Shown here: positions 23,852 to 32,594 of the stretch, piece after piece
How positions within the stretch are numbered: position 1 is the stretch's first letter
Layout: every line of letters begins with the position of its first letter
Source of the DNA: Actinomycetes bacterium
Lineage (GTDB): Bacteria > Actinomycetota > Actinomycetes > Mycobacteriales > Mycobacteriaceae
DNA length: 61,180 bases
NCBI GenBank assembly: GCA_023404955.1
Contig: JAEXZY010000025.1
Span: forward strand, 1 to 61,180
Direction of reading: 5' to 3'
Notes under the pieces: model-generated
What the model saw: the letters and a program-made list of their open reading frames with translations, nothing else
Told to the model about the DNA's origin: nothing
The model's database searches: none
Position numbers and translations under genes: made by a program

Positions 23852-24561
23852 GCCGGCGGCCCGCACGGCTGCGGCGGCGGCGACGCCTCATGCTGCTCTC
23901 GGCGCTGCCTGCGGCACTCGCGCTCGCCGTCGCGGCCGCGCTGATCTCCGTCGTCGTCGCCGGGCGCTCAGCGCAGGAGAACTACGAGTCCGGCGCCGTC
24001 GGAGCACTTGCCGACGACGTCGCGGTGCTGCAGAGGTTCGGCGTGATCCAGCCGGCGAGTACCCATTTCGCCGCGGGCGCGCTCGCGGTCCTGCAGGACC
24101 GGCTGGCTGACGCCGACGCCGAATTCTCGGAGTCGCTGGGGCACACCGCCGCTGACCGCTCGTGTCCGGTGCGGGTGAACCTTGAACTCGTCCGGGAGCG
24201 GCAGGGCGACGTCGCGGCGTGGGAGGCACGGCTCGACGACGCCCGCGAGCGGTACGCGTCCGCGCTGGCCGTCATCGACGGCGCCCCGCCAGGCTGCTTC
24301 GCGGGCAACGACGACCCCGATTCCGATCGACGGGCGGTACGGGAGGACGCCGCCGCACGCATCGCGGCCAAGCTGCAGAACCTCGGCGCAGTGGCACCGC
24401 AGGCACCCCCACCGCCGCCGCCCCCGTCCGCGGCGGCGTCCGCACCTGTGGTCGGTGCCGCGCCGCCGCAGCAGACGCCGCAGACGCGCCGCCTTGACCC
24501 GGGTCAGGGGGATCCACTCGACGCGCTGCAGCGGCTCCTCACCGACGCCGCGCGTAATTAG
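23848..24561 (+). CDS. Membrane-anchored Pro-rich tail protein of MoxR operon
   Basis: A 237-residue protein with an Arg-rich N-terminus, one membrane helix (about 14-37), a helical region with tetratricopeptide-like spacing (AAGALAVLQDRLADADAEFSES region, then VRVNLELVRERQGDVAAWEARLDD), and a long Pro/Ala/Gln-rich C-terminal tail (from about residue 185). Two Cys (in RSCPV and PGCFAG) may form an exported disulfide. This resembles BatC/BatE-type TPR proteins. GGGAGG precedes ATG 23848. Its stop overlaps the convergent SnoaL gene stop. Confidence 0.65.
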   Translation: MSRRPARLRRRRRLMLLSALPAALALAVAAALISVVVAGRSAQENYESGAVGALADDVAVLQRFGVIQPASTHFAAGALAVLQDRLADADAEFSESLGHTAADRSCPVRVNLELVRERQGDVAAWEARLDDARERYASALAVIDGAPPGCFAGNDDPDSDRRAVREDAAARIAAKLQNLGAVAPQAPPPPPPPSAAASAPVVGAAPPQQTPQTRRLDPGQGDPLDALQRLLTDAARN

Positions 24562-24953
24562 GCCGGCGACGTTCCCGACCAGTACTCGACGATCTTGCCG
24601 TCGGCCACCCGCAGGATGTCGTTGCCGATGAACCGAGCCGGGCCCGACCTGGTGGCCCCGGTACCGATCCACCGGGCCGCCACCATGTCGCCGACGACCA
24701 GAGGCCCGACCACAATGACGAACATCAGTTCGCGCAAGCGCTTTCGGGTGTCATCGATGATCGCCTGCAGTTCCTGCGGCCCCTTCACGTCGTGGGTGGG
24801 CCAATGACCCACGAAATCAGCGGAAACCAGTTCGTCGGCGGCGATCCCGCCAGCCCACAATTCGTTGATCCAACGCTCGTACAGTGCGGCCGCGTCGGCC
24901 GGTCCCGCAGGGTCCAGATCCCGCTGGCGGGTCATGAGACTTTGCTCGCTCAT
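24558..24953 (-). CDS. SnoaL-like polyketide cyclase family protein
   Basis: A 131-residue NTF2-like protein. The segment VSADFVGHWPTHDVKGPQEL and the later VVGDMVAARWIGTGA and VEYW correspond to the SnoaL pattern in which Asp/His residues line a hydrophobic pocket. It probably isomerises or binds a small molecule. Start ATG 24953 was chosen over a GTG at 24971. A 14-base sequence just upstream (24986-24999) also occurs before the DyP operon. It stands alone. Confidence 0.75.
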   Translation of the reverse strand: MSEQSLMTRQRDLDPAGPADAAALYERWINELWAGGIAADELVSADFVGHWPTHDVKGPQELQAIIDDTRKRLRELMFVIVVGPLVVGDMVAARWIGTGATRSGPARFIGNDILRVADGKIVEYWSGTSPA

Positions 24954-24985
24954 GTGACGTCGGTTACCCACCGCGTCGATTCATT

Positions 24986-24999
24986 ATTCGTGAAGAGTT
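24986..24999 (-). repeat. 14-bp repeat copy 2 (AACTCTTCACGAAT)
   Basis: The minus-strand sequence AACTCTTCACGAAT lies 33-46 bases upstream of the SnoaL-like gene. An identical 14-mer lies at 18204-18217 upstream of the DyP operon. Both precede minus-strand genes with NTF2-fold members, so a shared promoter or regulator site is possible. Chance is not excluded. Confidence 0.35.
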
Positions 25000-25010
25000 T
25001 GCTGACTCGC

Positions 25011-25316
25011 TCAGCCGGACGTGTCGTCTCCCCGCAACCGAGCTTGCAGCTGCGCTCGCTCGGTGCGGCGACGCTCGTCGACGGCGGCGATGCTCTCAGT
25101 GGCCCGCCGACGCAAGGGAGCGAACAACCAGATGCCCAGCGGTAGGGCGATGACGATCGCGAACATCAGCGCCACCACCACCGGGAAGTCACGCAGGCCG
25201 AGCAGATGCCCGATACCGAGAATGGCCGCGGCGACCACCGCGACGAGCACGAGGCGGGCTACGACGTACGCCGCGACGTCGAGCAGCAGGCGGGATCGGG
25301 GCCGTTCGTCAGACAC
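25011..25316 (-). CDS. DUF4229 small membrane protein
   Basis: A 101-residue protein with two membrane helices (about 12-38 and 46-66) followed by RRRATESIAAVDERRRTERAQLQ, a basic helical tail; this is the layout of DUF4229, a small family next to menaquinone or cytochrome genes in actinobacteria. GTG start at 25316. It is divergent from the 54-residue gene at 25366. Confidence 0.7.
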   Translation of the reverse strand: MSDERPRSRLLLDVAAYVVARLVLVAVVAAAILGIGHLLGLRDFPVVVALMFAIVIALPLGIWLFAPLRRRATESIAAVDERRRTERAQLQARLRGDDTSG

Positions 25317-25339
25317 GGTCCGAGCCTACCGAGGGCGCG

Positions 25340-25345
25340 TATATT
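25340..25345 (+). promoter_or_regulatory. Probable -10 box TATATT
   Basis: TATATT lies 20 bases before the GTG of the 54-residue gene, with AAGGAGG between. It stands out in the GC-rich background as a minus-10 box. No clear minus-35 is visible. Confidence 0.35.
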
Positions 25346-25365
25346 GGCACGAAGGAGGTTTTTTC

Positions 25366-25530
25366 GTGGCCTATTTGCTCCTGATTATCGTGCTGGCCGT
25401 TCTGGTCTACATCGGCTGGCGGGTGGCCCGGATGTCTGCGCAACGCCCGCGCACGCGGACGATCGGACCCGACGACGATCCGGATTTCCTGCGGCGCATC
25501 ACCCCGCGCGACGACCGACCGCGGTCGTGA
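25366..25530 (+). CDS. 54-residue single-pass membrane protein
   Basis: A small protein with an N-terminal hydrophobic stretch (AYLLLIIVLAVLVYIGWRVA, residues 2-21) and a basic, Asp/Arg-rich tail (DDDPDFLRRITPRDDRPRS). An excellent ribosome site (AAGGAGG) and minus-10 box TATATT mark a true gene with start GTG 25366. It is antiparallel to the DUF4229 gene and convergent with the ParA-like gene. Function unknown; such proteins may stabilise a membrane complex, here possibly the nearby cytochrome c maturation machinery. Confidence 0.7.
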   Translation: MAYLLLIIVLAVLVYIGWRVARMSAQRPRTRTIGPDDDPDFLRRITPRDDRPRS

Positions 25531-25535
25531 TCGTC

Positions 25536-26642
25536 TCAGCCGGGCGCTGACTGCCGCGCGCCCGGAAAGCCTTGCGCCACGGTCGCTGCCAACTCCAGGA
25601 GTGCCTCTGCCGTCGCCGGCCGCAACCGTGCGAGATCGACCTCGGCCCCCTCTTCCAGATGCGGATCGAACGGCACCTGACACACCGCCCGGCAGCGCCG
25701 CGTGAAGTGGTCGACGACCTTGTCGAGGTCGACCTTCCGGTCGCTGCGCCGGGACCGCGGCCGCACCCCGTTGATGACGGCGATCGAGCTGCGCACCAGA
25801 TCTTCTCGCCCGTGAGCGTCGAGCCAGTCCAGCGTCGCCGAGGCGCTGCGCGCCCCGTCCACCGAACCGGAACTGATCACCACCAAAGTGTCGGCCTTGT
25901 CGAGCACGGCTGACATCGCCGAGTGCAGCATGCCCGTCCCGCAGTCGGTGAGCACCACGCTGTAGAACCGCTCGAGTACGTCCACCGTGCGTCCGTAATC
26001 CTCGGCACTGAACGCCTCCGACACCGCCGGATCACTCTCGGACGCGAGCACTTCCAGTCGGCTGGCGCCTTGCGAGGTGTACTGCCGCACGTCGCTGTAG
26101 GAGTCGATGCCCTCGATGTCGCGCAACAGGTGCCGCACGGTCGCAGCCGTCTCCACCGGCACCTTCTGGCTCAGGGTGCCCCGGTCCGGGTTCGCGTCCA
26201 CGGCGACCACCCGGTCGCCGCGGGTGCTCGCGAACGTCGCGCCCAGCGTAGCGGTGATCGTCGTCTTGCCCACCCCGCCCTTCTGCGACAGCATCGCGAT
26301 GCGGTAGCAGCTGCGCAGCGGTGTCTGCACCTGCGCCACCAGCTGGTCGTGCCGCAGCGTCCGGGGATTCTCTCCCGCATCGACGAGACCACCCGAGCCG
26401 CGGTACAGCCACTTACGCCATCCCGACGACGGGCCCTTGCGCGCCTTACCCAACAGGGCGACGGTCGACAGGTCGAGATACGGGGGTGGATCGGGGGCCT
26501 GAGAGCTCGACTGCTCGGGCGCGACGGTCACCGCCGGCATGCCGCGGGGCGGCGTGGGTGCCGTCCACTCCGCGGGCACCTCGGCCATCGGATCGGAGAA
26601 CCGGTGCTGCGCGCGAAAGCTCCCTGGCGTATCCGTCACCAC
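25536..26642 (-). CDS. ParA/MinD-like ATPase, EspI-like (Rv0530-like)
   Basis: A 368-residue protein. The N-terminal 60 residues are Pro-rich and disordered. A linker GPSSGWRKWLYRGSGGLVDA precedes the P-loop MLSQKGGVGKTT (117-128), a deviant Walker A of the ParA/MinD kind. Further motifs are VVAVDANPDRGTL and VVLTDCGTG. The Trp-rich linker and order resemble EspI-type ATPases of ESX loci, but this copy lies next to ccsB. The start is either GTG 26642 or GTG 26639. Possible jobs include positioning a membrane complex; none is shown. Confidence 0.8.
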   Translation of the reverse strand: MVTDTPGSFRAQHRFSDPMAEVPAEWTAPTPPRGMPAVTVAPEQSSSQAPDPPPYLDLSTVALLGKARKGPSSGWRKWLYRGSGGLVDAGENPRTLRHDQLVAQVQTPLRSCYRIAMLSQKGGVGKTTITATLGATFASTRGDRVVAVDANPDRGTLSQKVPVETAATVRHLLRDIEGIDSYSDVRQYTSQGASRLEVLASESDPAVSEAFSAEDYGRTVDVLERFYSVVLTDCGTGMLHSAMSAVLDKADTLVVISSGSVDGARSASATLDWLDAHGREDLVRSSIAVINGVRPRSRRSDRKVDLDKVVDHFTRRCRAVCQVPFDPHLEEGAEVDLARLRPATAEALLELAATVAQGFPGARQSAPG

Positions 26643-26665
26643 CCGATCATTCCTGACCCGGTTTC

Positions 26666-27637
26666 TCAGCCGACGCCAGCGTATGAGTGCAGCCCGACCG
26701 TCACCAAGTTGATGAAGAACAGGTTGAACACCATCGCGACGAACCCGACGACGTTGATCCAGGCCGCCTTGCGGTCCCGCCAGCCCGCCGTCGACCGGGC
26801 GTGCAGATAGGCCGCGTAGACGACCCAGGCGATGAAGGACACCGTCTCCTTGGGGTCCCAGCCCCAGTAGCGGCCCCACGCCTCCTCGGCCCAGATCGCG
26901 CCGAAGATCACGCCGAACCCGAAGATCGGGAACGCGAAGATGGTGGTCCGGTAGGCGATGCGGTCGAGTGTCTGGGCATCGGGCAGCCGCGCCACGATGC
27001 GACCTATCGCGTCGGTGCGCCCGGCGTCCCCCAGCGGGGACATCTTGAGCAGGAACAGGATGCTCGCCACGCCGGCCACCAGGAACACCCCAGAACCGAG
27101 GCTCACCACCGACACGTGGATGGGCAACCAGTAGGACTGCAGCGCAGGCATCACGGGGGCGGCATGGGAGTACAGCCACTTACCCGACACGGTCAGCAGG
27201 ATCAGCACCGGCACCAGCACGAACACCCACAGCGACCGGTACTGCGGTTTGCGCAGGACCACCGCACCCGCGACCAGACCGCAGAAGCTGGTCAGGTTTA
27301 TGAACTCGTACATGTTGCCCCACGGCACCCGCGCGGTCGACAAGCCGCGCAGCACGATGCAGGCCAGCAGCAATCCGATGCCGACGTACACCAGGGCCAG
27401 GCCCGCCGACCCGATCCGCTCGTCGAACGGCCGACGCGGCGCATCGAACACGCGCCCGGGGCCGTCACTGGTCACCGACCCGGCAGCCACGAGATCGCGC
27501 TGCTCGACCCGGCGGCCGCGGCTGTAGGCCAGCTCGACCGCGAGCAGAAGCAGGGCCACCACCAGGACGACGATCGACGAGGTGAACGCCCAGTCGGAGT
27601 ATCGGGCCAGCCCGAGATCGATGTGGGTGCTGTTCAT
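26666..27637 (-). CDS. ccsB: Cytochrome c biogenesis protein CcsB (CcsA-type haem channel, Rv0529-like)
   Basis: A 323-residue protein with about eight membrane helices and the WWD signature WGRYWGWDPKETVSF (near residues 255-270), which handles haem for attachment to apocytochromes in system II. It works with ResB to move haem across the membrane and ligate it. Start ATG 27637 overlaps the resB stop by 4 bases. It is the last gene of the haem/cytochrome operon. Confidence 0.93.
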   Translation of the reverse strand: MNSTHIDLGLARYSDWAFTSSIVVLVVALLLLAVELAYSRGRRVEQRDLVAAGSVTSDGPGRVFDAPRRPFDERIGSAGLALVYVGIGLLLACIVLRGLSTARVPWGNMYEFINLTSFCGLVAGAVVLRKPQYRSLWVFVLVPVLILLTVSGKWLYSHAAPVMPALQSYWLPIHVSVVSLGSGVFLVAGVASILFLLKMSPLGDAGRTDAIGRIVARLPDAQTLDRIAYRTTIFAFPIFGFGVIFGAIWAEEAWGRYWGWDPKETVSFIAWVVYAAYLHARSTAGWRDRKAAWINVVGFVAMVFNLFFINLVTVGLHSYAGVG

Positions 27638-29277
27638 GCCCGATCGGTTTCCTTCTCCCTGGACGCTGTGGTGCCCTCGGCAGCCGAGAGCAACTTCGCC
27701 GTGAGGCGCTCGAACTCATCGCCCCACCCCGAGTTGTCGGTGCGTGCCAGCCCGCCGAGCTCGACGTTCACGGTACCCGCCGGGCCCGACGCCAGACGCA
27801 CCCAGACGCGGCGGCGACGGATCACCAGCGAGACGATCAGCCCGCCCATCATCGTCATCGCGAACACCAGCACCCACACCTGCGCGGGATCGTGAGAGAC
27901 CTGCAGGTTGACGAACGGCACCGCGCCGTCGAACCGCACGACCGTCCCGTCCGGCAACCGGGTGTCCTGGCCTGCGCTCAGGTTGACGCGCGCAACCTTC
28001 GTGAGCCGGCCCTGGTCGATCATTCGGGGGTCCAGCGAGAACAGCGACTGCGGTCGGCCGGTGTCCAGGCCGGTGTCGCCCTTGTAGATGTCGACGGCGA
28101 CCGCCGGGTCGTTCAGCGCCGGGTACTTCGAGGACAGCAGCGTGCCGTCGAGCTGCTCGGTCGGGGCAAACAGGCCCTGGATGGCGATCTGGTTCTTCCG
28201 GCGCTCGCGCTCGTCGGAGTACGTCCCGCCGGGCGGGTCGAAGCGCATCGCACCCGAGGAGAGGAACGTGATCTGGTCCTCGGGGCGCCACTGCAGCGTC
28301 TGGGTGCGGGTTTGCCCGTCGGGGAACGTCACGCTGAACGTCGGCGCGTAACCGTGACCCTGCAGGTACACCCGGTCCCCGCCGACGCGCAGCGGCTCGT
28401 TGACCTTGAGCAGATAGGGCCGCCACGTCCCGTCGCTCAGGTCGTCCCCGGCCTGGTACTCGATGTCCGCGGCGAACGACGTGGCCTGCCCGTTGGGCAG
28501 GTAGTCGGCCTTGAAGTCGTTGACGCGCATGCAGATCGGATACAGCGACGTGCCGTCGACGGTGTTGCCGGCGCGGAAGGAGTCGAACGCGGCGGGTGAT
28601 GCCGAGCAGAAGCCCGGGCCGCCGTCGGCGACGACGATGACGTTGCCCTCGTAGCTGAACAACTTGCCGGCCGCGACCGCCACGAGCAGACCCAGCAGCG
28701 AGAAGTGGAACACGATGTTGCCGAACTCCCGCAGATAGCCCTTCTCCGCGGAGATCTCGGTACTGGCGCCCTCGGTGCGCGTGAACCGCCGCCAGCCCGA
28801 GAGCTGCTGGTCCATCGCCTCGGCCACCGCGGTGACGTCACCGTCCACCTGCGCGGTGTGGTGTTTGGGCAGCCGGCCCAGATTGCGTGGGGCCGCGACC
28901 GGGTCGGCGCGCAGACTGCGCATGTGTTCGGCCAGCCGGGGCGTCAGACAGCCCACCAGCGAGACGAACAGCAACACGTAGATCGAGGTGAACCAGAAGC
29001 TGGAGAACACGTCGAACGCCTGCACGCGATCGAGCCAGGGCCCGATCGTCGGATGCTCGGCCAGGTACTGGGCGACCTTGGTCTCGTTGAGGCTGCGCTG
29101 CGGCAGCAGCGCCCCTGGTATCGCGGCGAGCGCGAGCAGGAACAGCAGCACCAGCGCGGTGCCCATGGACGTCAGCGTCCGCCAGGTGTTGCGAATCAGC
29201 GCGAGCAGACGCGAACTCGACCTTTTGGGGCCTCGATCACTCGAGTCTGTGTCTGCTCGCGCAGAGGAGGTGACCAT
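27634..29277 (-). CDS. resB: Cytochrome c maturation protein ResB (Rv0528-like)
   Basis: A 547-residue protein. Three N-terminal membrane helices (about 32-60, 85-110 and 170-190), a large extracytoplasmic domain (about 200-445) and a last helix (about 450-475) give the ResB layout. The resB signature appears as ALAAIPGALLPQRSL and FHFSLLGLLVAVAAGKLF. It is the partner of CcsB in system II cytochrome c assembly. ATG 29277 overlaps the ccdA stop (ATGA), so translation is coupled. Confidence 0.92.
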   Translation of the reverse strand: MVTSSARADTDSSDRGPKRSSSRLLALIRNTWRTLTSMGTALVLLFLLALAAIPGALLPQRSLNETKVAQYLAEHPTIGPWLDRVQAFDVFSSFWFTSIYVLLFVSLVGCLTPRLAEHMRSLRADPVAAPRNLGRLPKHHTAQVDGDVTAVAEAMDQQLSGWRRFTRTEGASTEISAEKGYLREFGNIVFHFSLLGLLVAVAAGKLFSYEGNVIVVADGGPGFCSASPAAFDSFRAGNTVDGTSLYPICMRVNDFKADYLPNGQATSFAADIEYQAGDDLSDGTWRPYLLKVNEPLRVGGDRVYLQGHGYAPTFSVTFPDGQTRTQTLQWRPEDQITFLSSGAMRFDPPGGTYSDERERRKNQIAIQGLFAPTEQLDGTLLSSKYPALNDPAVAVDIYKGDTGLDTGRPQSLFSLDPRMIDQGRLTKVARVNLSAGQDTRLPDGTVVRFDGAVPFVNLQVSHDPAQVWVLVFAMTMMGGLIVSLVIRRRRVWVRLASGPAGTVNVELGGLARTDNSGWGDEFERLTAKLLSAAEGTTASREKETDRA

Positions 29278-30038
29278 CAGATCGGGAGCCTGACGTCGCT
29301 GACGAACGCGTCGCGCACCCACGACACGAACTCGCCCCACAGACCCGTGACCAGCGCGGTGCCGACCAGGATCAGCAGCACGCCGCCGAAGATCTGGATG
29401 CCGCGGGTGTGGCGGCGCAGCCAGCCCAGGCCGCTCACCGCACGCGCGGACCCGAACGCCAGCAGCACGAACGGAATGCCCAGCCCCAGGCAGTAGGCGA
29501 TCACCAGCACCACGCCGCGAGCGACATTGCTGCCCTCGGTCGCCGACGCCACCGCGATCACCCCGGTCAGCGTGGGCCCCAGGCACGGTGTCCAGCCCAG
29601 TGCGAACACCGCGCCCAGCAGCGGAGCGCCGCCGAGCGTGGAGATCTGGCGCGGGGTGAACCGGGTGTCACGCTGGAGCGCGGGCACCAACCCGACGAAC
29701 ACGAGACCCATCACGATCGTCACGACACCGCCGAGGCGTTGCAGCAGCACCTCGTTGGTGATCAGCGTCGTCGTCATCCCCAGCACCGCGACGGTGCCGA
29801 GCAGGAACACCGCGGTGAAACCCGCCACGAACAGCGCCGCCGCGCCGGCGACCCGCAGACGTGCCCCACGCACCTTCACCGACGAGTCTTCGACCCCCAC
29901 GACGGCCGCCAGGTACGACACGTATCCCGGCACCAGCGGCACCACACACGGCGAGGCGAACGACACCACCCCGGCCAGTACGCTGACCGCCACGGCAATC
30001 AGAAGCGGCCCGCTGGAGGCGATCTCGGCGACGTTCAC
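29277..30038 (-). CDS. ccdA: Thiol-disulfide transporter CcdA (Rv0527-like)
   Basis: A 253-residue six-helix protein carrying reducing equivalents across the membrane to the apocytochrome/TlpA pair. The two reactive cysteines are in FASPCVVPLVPGYVSYL and LGWTPCLGPTLTG. Start GTG 30038 overlaps the thioredoxin-like gene stop. Confidence 0.93.
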   Translation of the reverse strand: MNVAEIASSGPLLIAVAVSVLAGVVSFASPCVVPLVPGYVSYLAAVVGVEDSSVKVRGARLRVAGAAALFVAGFTAVFLLGTVAVLGMTTTLITNEVLLQRLGGVVTIVMGLVFVGLVPALQRDTRFTPRQISTLGGAPLLGAVFALGWTPCLGPTLTGVIAVASATEGSNVARGVVLVIAYCLGLGIPFVLLAFGSARAVSGLGWLRRHTRGIQIFGGVLLILVGTALVTGLWGEFVSWVRDAFVSDVRLPI

Positions 30039-30616
30039 GTCTCGGCCGCCAACCGCTCGACGACCGGCTGCAGGTCGGTGGCCAACAACTCGCGCAGGAA
30101 CACCGCGGCGACCCGATGCCGGCGGTCGAGCACAACCGTCGACGGAATCACCGTGGTCGGGTAGCGCCCGCCGAACGCGATCAGGGTGCGCATCGCCGGG
30201 TCGTAGATCGAGCGGAACGTCACGCCGCGGTCGACGATGAAATCGCGTGCTGCGTCGATGTTGTTGTCGCGCACGTCGATTCCGAGGAAGGCCACGCCGC
30301 GGTCCTTGGTCGCCAGATACACCTGCTCGAGCTGGGTGATCTCCGTGCGGCACGGCCCGCACCACTGACCCCACACGTTGAGCACGACGACCTTGTCTGT
30401 GAAGTCGTTCAGCGACAACGTCTTGCTGTCGTCCATCAGATCCGGGCCGGACACCGGGCCCGGGGTGCCGCGCTCGGCCGGCGGATCGTAGAAGATGTCG
30501 GTCTTGCCGCCGGGCGCCACGAATTCGAAGCTGCCACCTTGCGCGACGGCGTCGCTGCCGGTCGAGCATCCCGTGAGCACGACCGCCGCCAGCAGCAGGG
30601 CAACCAGGCGCCTCAC
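30035..30616 (-). CDS. TlpA/ResA-type thioredoxin lipoprotein (Rv0526-like)
   Basis: A 193-residue thioredoxin-fold protein. The N-terminus VVLTGCSTG is a lipobox with lipidated Cys17, so it is anchored outside the membrane. The active site is WGQWCGPC (Cys86, Cys89), and the cis-Pro region is TTVIPSTVVLDR. It probably reduces the haem-binding cysteines of apocytochrome c, receiving electrons from CcdA encoded next. GTG 30616 overlaps the preceding stop. Confidence 0.92.
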   Translation of the reverse strand: MRRLVALLLAAVVLTGCSTGSDAVAQGGSFEFVAPGGKTDIFYDPPAERGTPGPVSGPDLMDDSKTLSLNDFTDKVVVLNVWGQWCGPCRTEITQLEQVYLATKDRGVAFLGIDVRDNNIDAARDFIVDRGVTFRSIYDPAMRTLIAFGGRYPTTVIPSTVVLDRRHRVAAVFLRELLATDLQPVVERLAAET

Positions 30617-31218
30617 TGCCCGGCCAGCTCCGCGTACCCCCAGCCCACGCAGGCGTCGTCGTGGAAGTAGAACGACGTGACCGAGGCGAGGTTGCACATG
30701 CGCCGCGTCGGGAAGTGGTGCAGCGCTTTGTCGGTCATCGCGCGGCGCAGCGTCTCGACCGGCAACTGGTGGCTGACACAGACGGCCTCGTGGCCGGCGG
30801 CGGCGTCCTTGGCGCGCCGCACGGCCCGGATCATGCGTTCCGCGATCTCGGTGTAGGGCTCCCCCCACGACGGGGTACGCGGATTGCGCAGATGCCACCA
30901 GTTGCGGGGATCGCGCAGCGCCCCGTCACCGGGTGAGACCTTCTGACCCTGGAACACGTTGGCCGACTCGATCAGCTCCGCGTCGGTGGCGATGGCCAGC
31001 CCGTGCCGTGCGGCGATCGGCGCGGCGGTCTCCTGCGCCCGCTCCAGCGGGGAGGCCACCACGTAGGTGATGTCACGCTTAGCCAGCCAGTCGGCGACCC
31101 GCCGCGCCTGGGCCTGCCCACGCTCGGACAGGTGATAGTCGGGGAGCCGGCCGTAGAGGATCTGCTCCGGGTTGTGCACCTCGCCGTGACGCATCACATG
31201 GACGATCGTTGCGATCAC
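30613..31218 (-). CDS. Histidine phosphatase (phosphoglycerate mutase family, Rv0525-like)
   Basis: A 201-residue member of the RHG histidine-phosphatase family: VHVMRHGEVHNPEQI gives the nucleophile His11, ASPLERAQETA the substrate loop, and VCVSHQLPVETL the second His. The substrate is unknown. It is co-translated between hemL and the thioredoxin gene by 4-base overlaps, so it may dephosphorylate an intermediate or act as a regulator there. Confidence 0.88.
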   Translation of the reverse strand: MIATIVHVMRHGEVHNPEQILYGRLPDYHLSERGQAQARRVADWLAKRDITYVVASPLERAQETAAPIAARHGLAIATDAELIESANVFQGQKVSPGDGALRDPRNWWHLRNPRTPSWGEPYTEIAERMIRAVRRAKDAAAGHEAVCVSHQLPVETLRRAMTDKALHHFPTRRMCNLASVTSFYFHDDACVGWGYAELAGQ

Positions 31219-32519
31219 GGGCGGCTCACCTGCGCTGCGGCGCGGGCCGCGCCAGGCAGCGCCGTGGCGATCTGCTCGAATGCGTCGTCGTCGAGAGCCG
31301 TTGAGACGAACCAGCATTCGTAGGCGCTGGGCGGCGGGTAGACGCCGGCGTCGAGAAGCGCGTGGAAGAACGCCGGGAACCGCCACGTCTCGGTGGCCTT
31401 GGCCGAAGCGAAGTCGGTGATCGGCTCGGCATCGCCGAAGAACACGCTGAACATGTTGCCGGCGCGCGGAATCTGGTGCGCCACACCGGCGTCGGTCAGC
31501 GCCTCACCGATGAGACCGATCAGCCGGTCGGCGTTCGCGTCGAGTGTGGCGTAGACATCGTCATCGGCGGCCCGCAATGTGGCCAGCCCCGCCGCCATCG
31601 CGACCGGGTTCCCCGACAGCGTGCCCGCCTGATACACCGGGCCCAGCGGGGCGAGGCGGCCCATGATCTCGGCACTGCCGCCGAACGCCGCCGCGGGCAG
31701 CCCGCCGCTCATCACCTTGCCGAAGGCGAACAGGTCGGCATCGACCGGGTCGAGGCCGTGCCACCCCGATCGGCTCACCCGGAACCCGGTCATCACCTCG
31801 TCACTGATCAACAGCGCACCGTGCGCGGCGGTGATGCGGCGCAGCGCGGCGTTGAAGCCGGGCAGCGGCGGCACTGTCCCCATGTTCCCGGGGCTGGCCT
31901 CGGTGATCACGCACGCGATCTCGTCACCGAACCGGGCGAACACCTCCTCGACCGCGGCGACGTTGTTGTAGGGCAGCACCACGGTGTCCGCGGCGGCCGC
32001 GCCGGTCACGCCGGGCGAGGACGGCAGGCCCAGCGTCGCGACCCCGGAGCCGGCGTCGGCGAGCAGCGCGTCACTATGGCCGTGATAGCAGCCCGAGAAC
32101 TTGACGATCTTGGCCCGGCCGGTGAACCCGCGGGCCAACCGGATGGCGCTCATCGTCGCCTCGGTGCCCGAGTTGACCAGGCGCAGCCGTTCCACCGGGG
32201 CCACCCGGTCGATGATCTCGCGGGCCAGCTCGGACTCCGACGGCGTCGGCGCCCCGAAAGACAGCCCGTCGGCCGCAGCGCGCTGCACCGCCTCGACGAC
32301 GGCGGGATGGGCGTGACCCAGGATCATCGGACCCCACGAGCACACCAGGTCGGCGTAGCGGTTGCCGTCGGCGTCGGTGAGCCAGCAGCCGCGGGCCGAG
32401 GTGATGAAGCGCGGGGTCCCGCCCACGGAAGCGAACGCACGCACCGGCGAGTTCACCCCGCCGGGGATGACCGAGGCCGCATCGGCGAAGAGCTTCGCGG
32501 AGACGTCGGTACTGCTCAT
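31215..32519 (-). CDS. hemL: Glutamate-1-semialdehyde 2,1-aminomutase HemL
   Basis: A 434-residue PLP enzyme converting glutamate-1-semialdehyde to 5-aminolevulinate. PLP attaches to Lys268 in DLFAFGKVMSGGLP; VLPYNNVAAVEE, LLISDEVMTGFR and LVNSGTEATMSAIRLAR are the classical aminotransferase class III motifs. It starts the operon hemL-PGM-tlpA-ccdA-resB-ccsB, tying tetrapyrrole supply to cytochrome c maturation. Chosen start ATG 32519. Confidence 0.95.
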   Translation of the reverse strand: MSSTDVSAKLFADAASVIPGGVNSPVRAFASVGGTPRFITSARGCWLTDADGNRYADLVCSWGPMILGHAHPAVVEAVQRAAADGLSFGAPTPSESELAREIIDRVAPVERLRLVNSGTEATMSAIRLARGFTGRAKIVKFSGCYHGHSDALLADAGSGVATLGLPSSPGVTGAAAADTVVLPYNNVAAVEEVFARFGDEIACVITEASPGNMGTVPPLPGFNAALRRITAAHGALLISDEVMTGFRVSRSGWHGLDPVDADLFAFGKVMSGGLPAAAFGGSAEIMGRLAPLGPVYQAGTLSGNPVAMAAGLATLRAADDDVYATLDANADRLIGLIGEALTDAGVAHQIPRAGNMFSVFFGDAEPITDFASAKATETWRFPAFFHALLDAGVYPPPSAYECWFVSTALDDDAFEQIATALPGAARAAAQVSRP

Positions 32520-32594
32520 GGCACCCAGTGTCCCAGCCGGGTCAAAACGGTCAACTACAGGGTGTAGTGGTCGGTTCGGGCGGATGATGGTCGC

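Noticed and set aside
26687..27895. Plus-strand frame of about 400 codons opposite ccsB and resB
   Set aside because: It is rich in His, Gln and Asp with no motif and is antisense to cytochrome c genes with strong signatures.
31362..32567. Plus-strand frame of about 400 codons opposite hemL
   Set aside because: Low-complexity Arg/Gly/His peptide and no ribosome site; hemL is certain.
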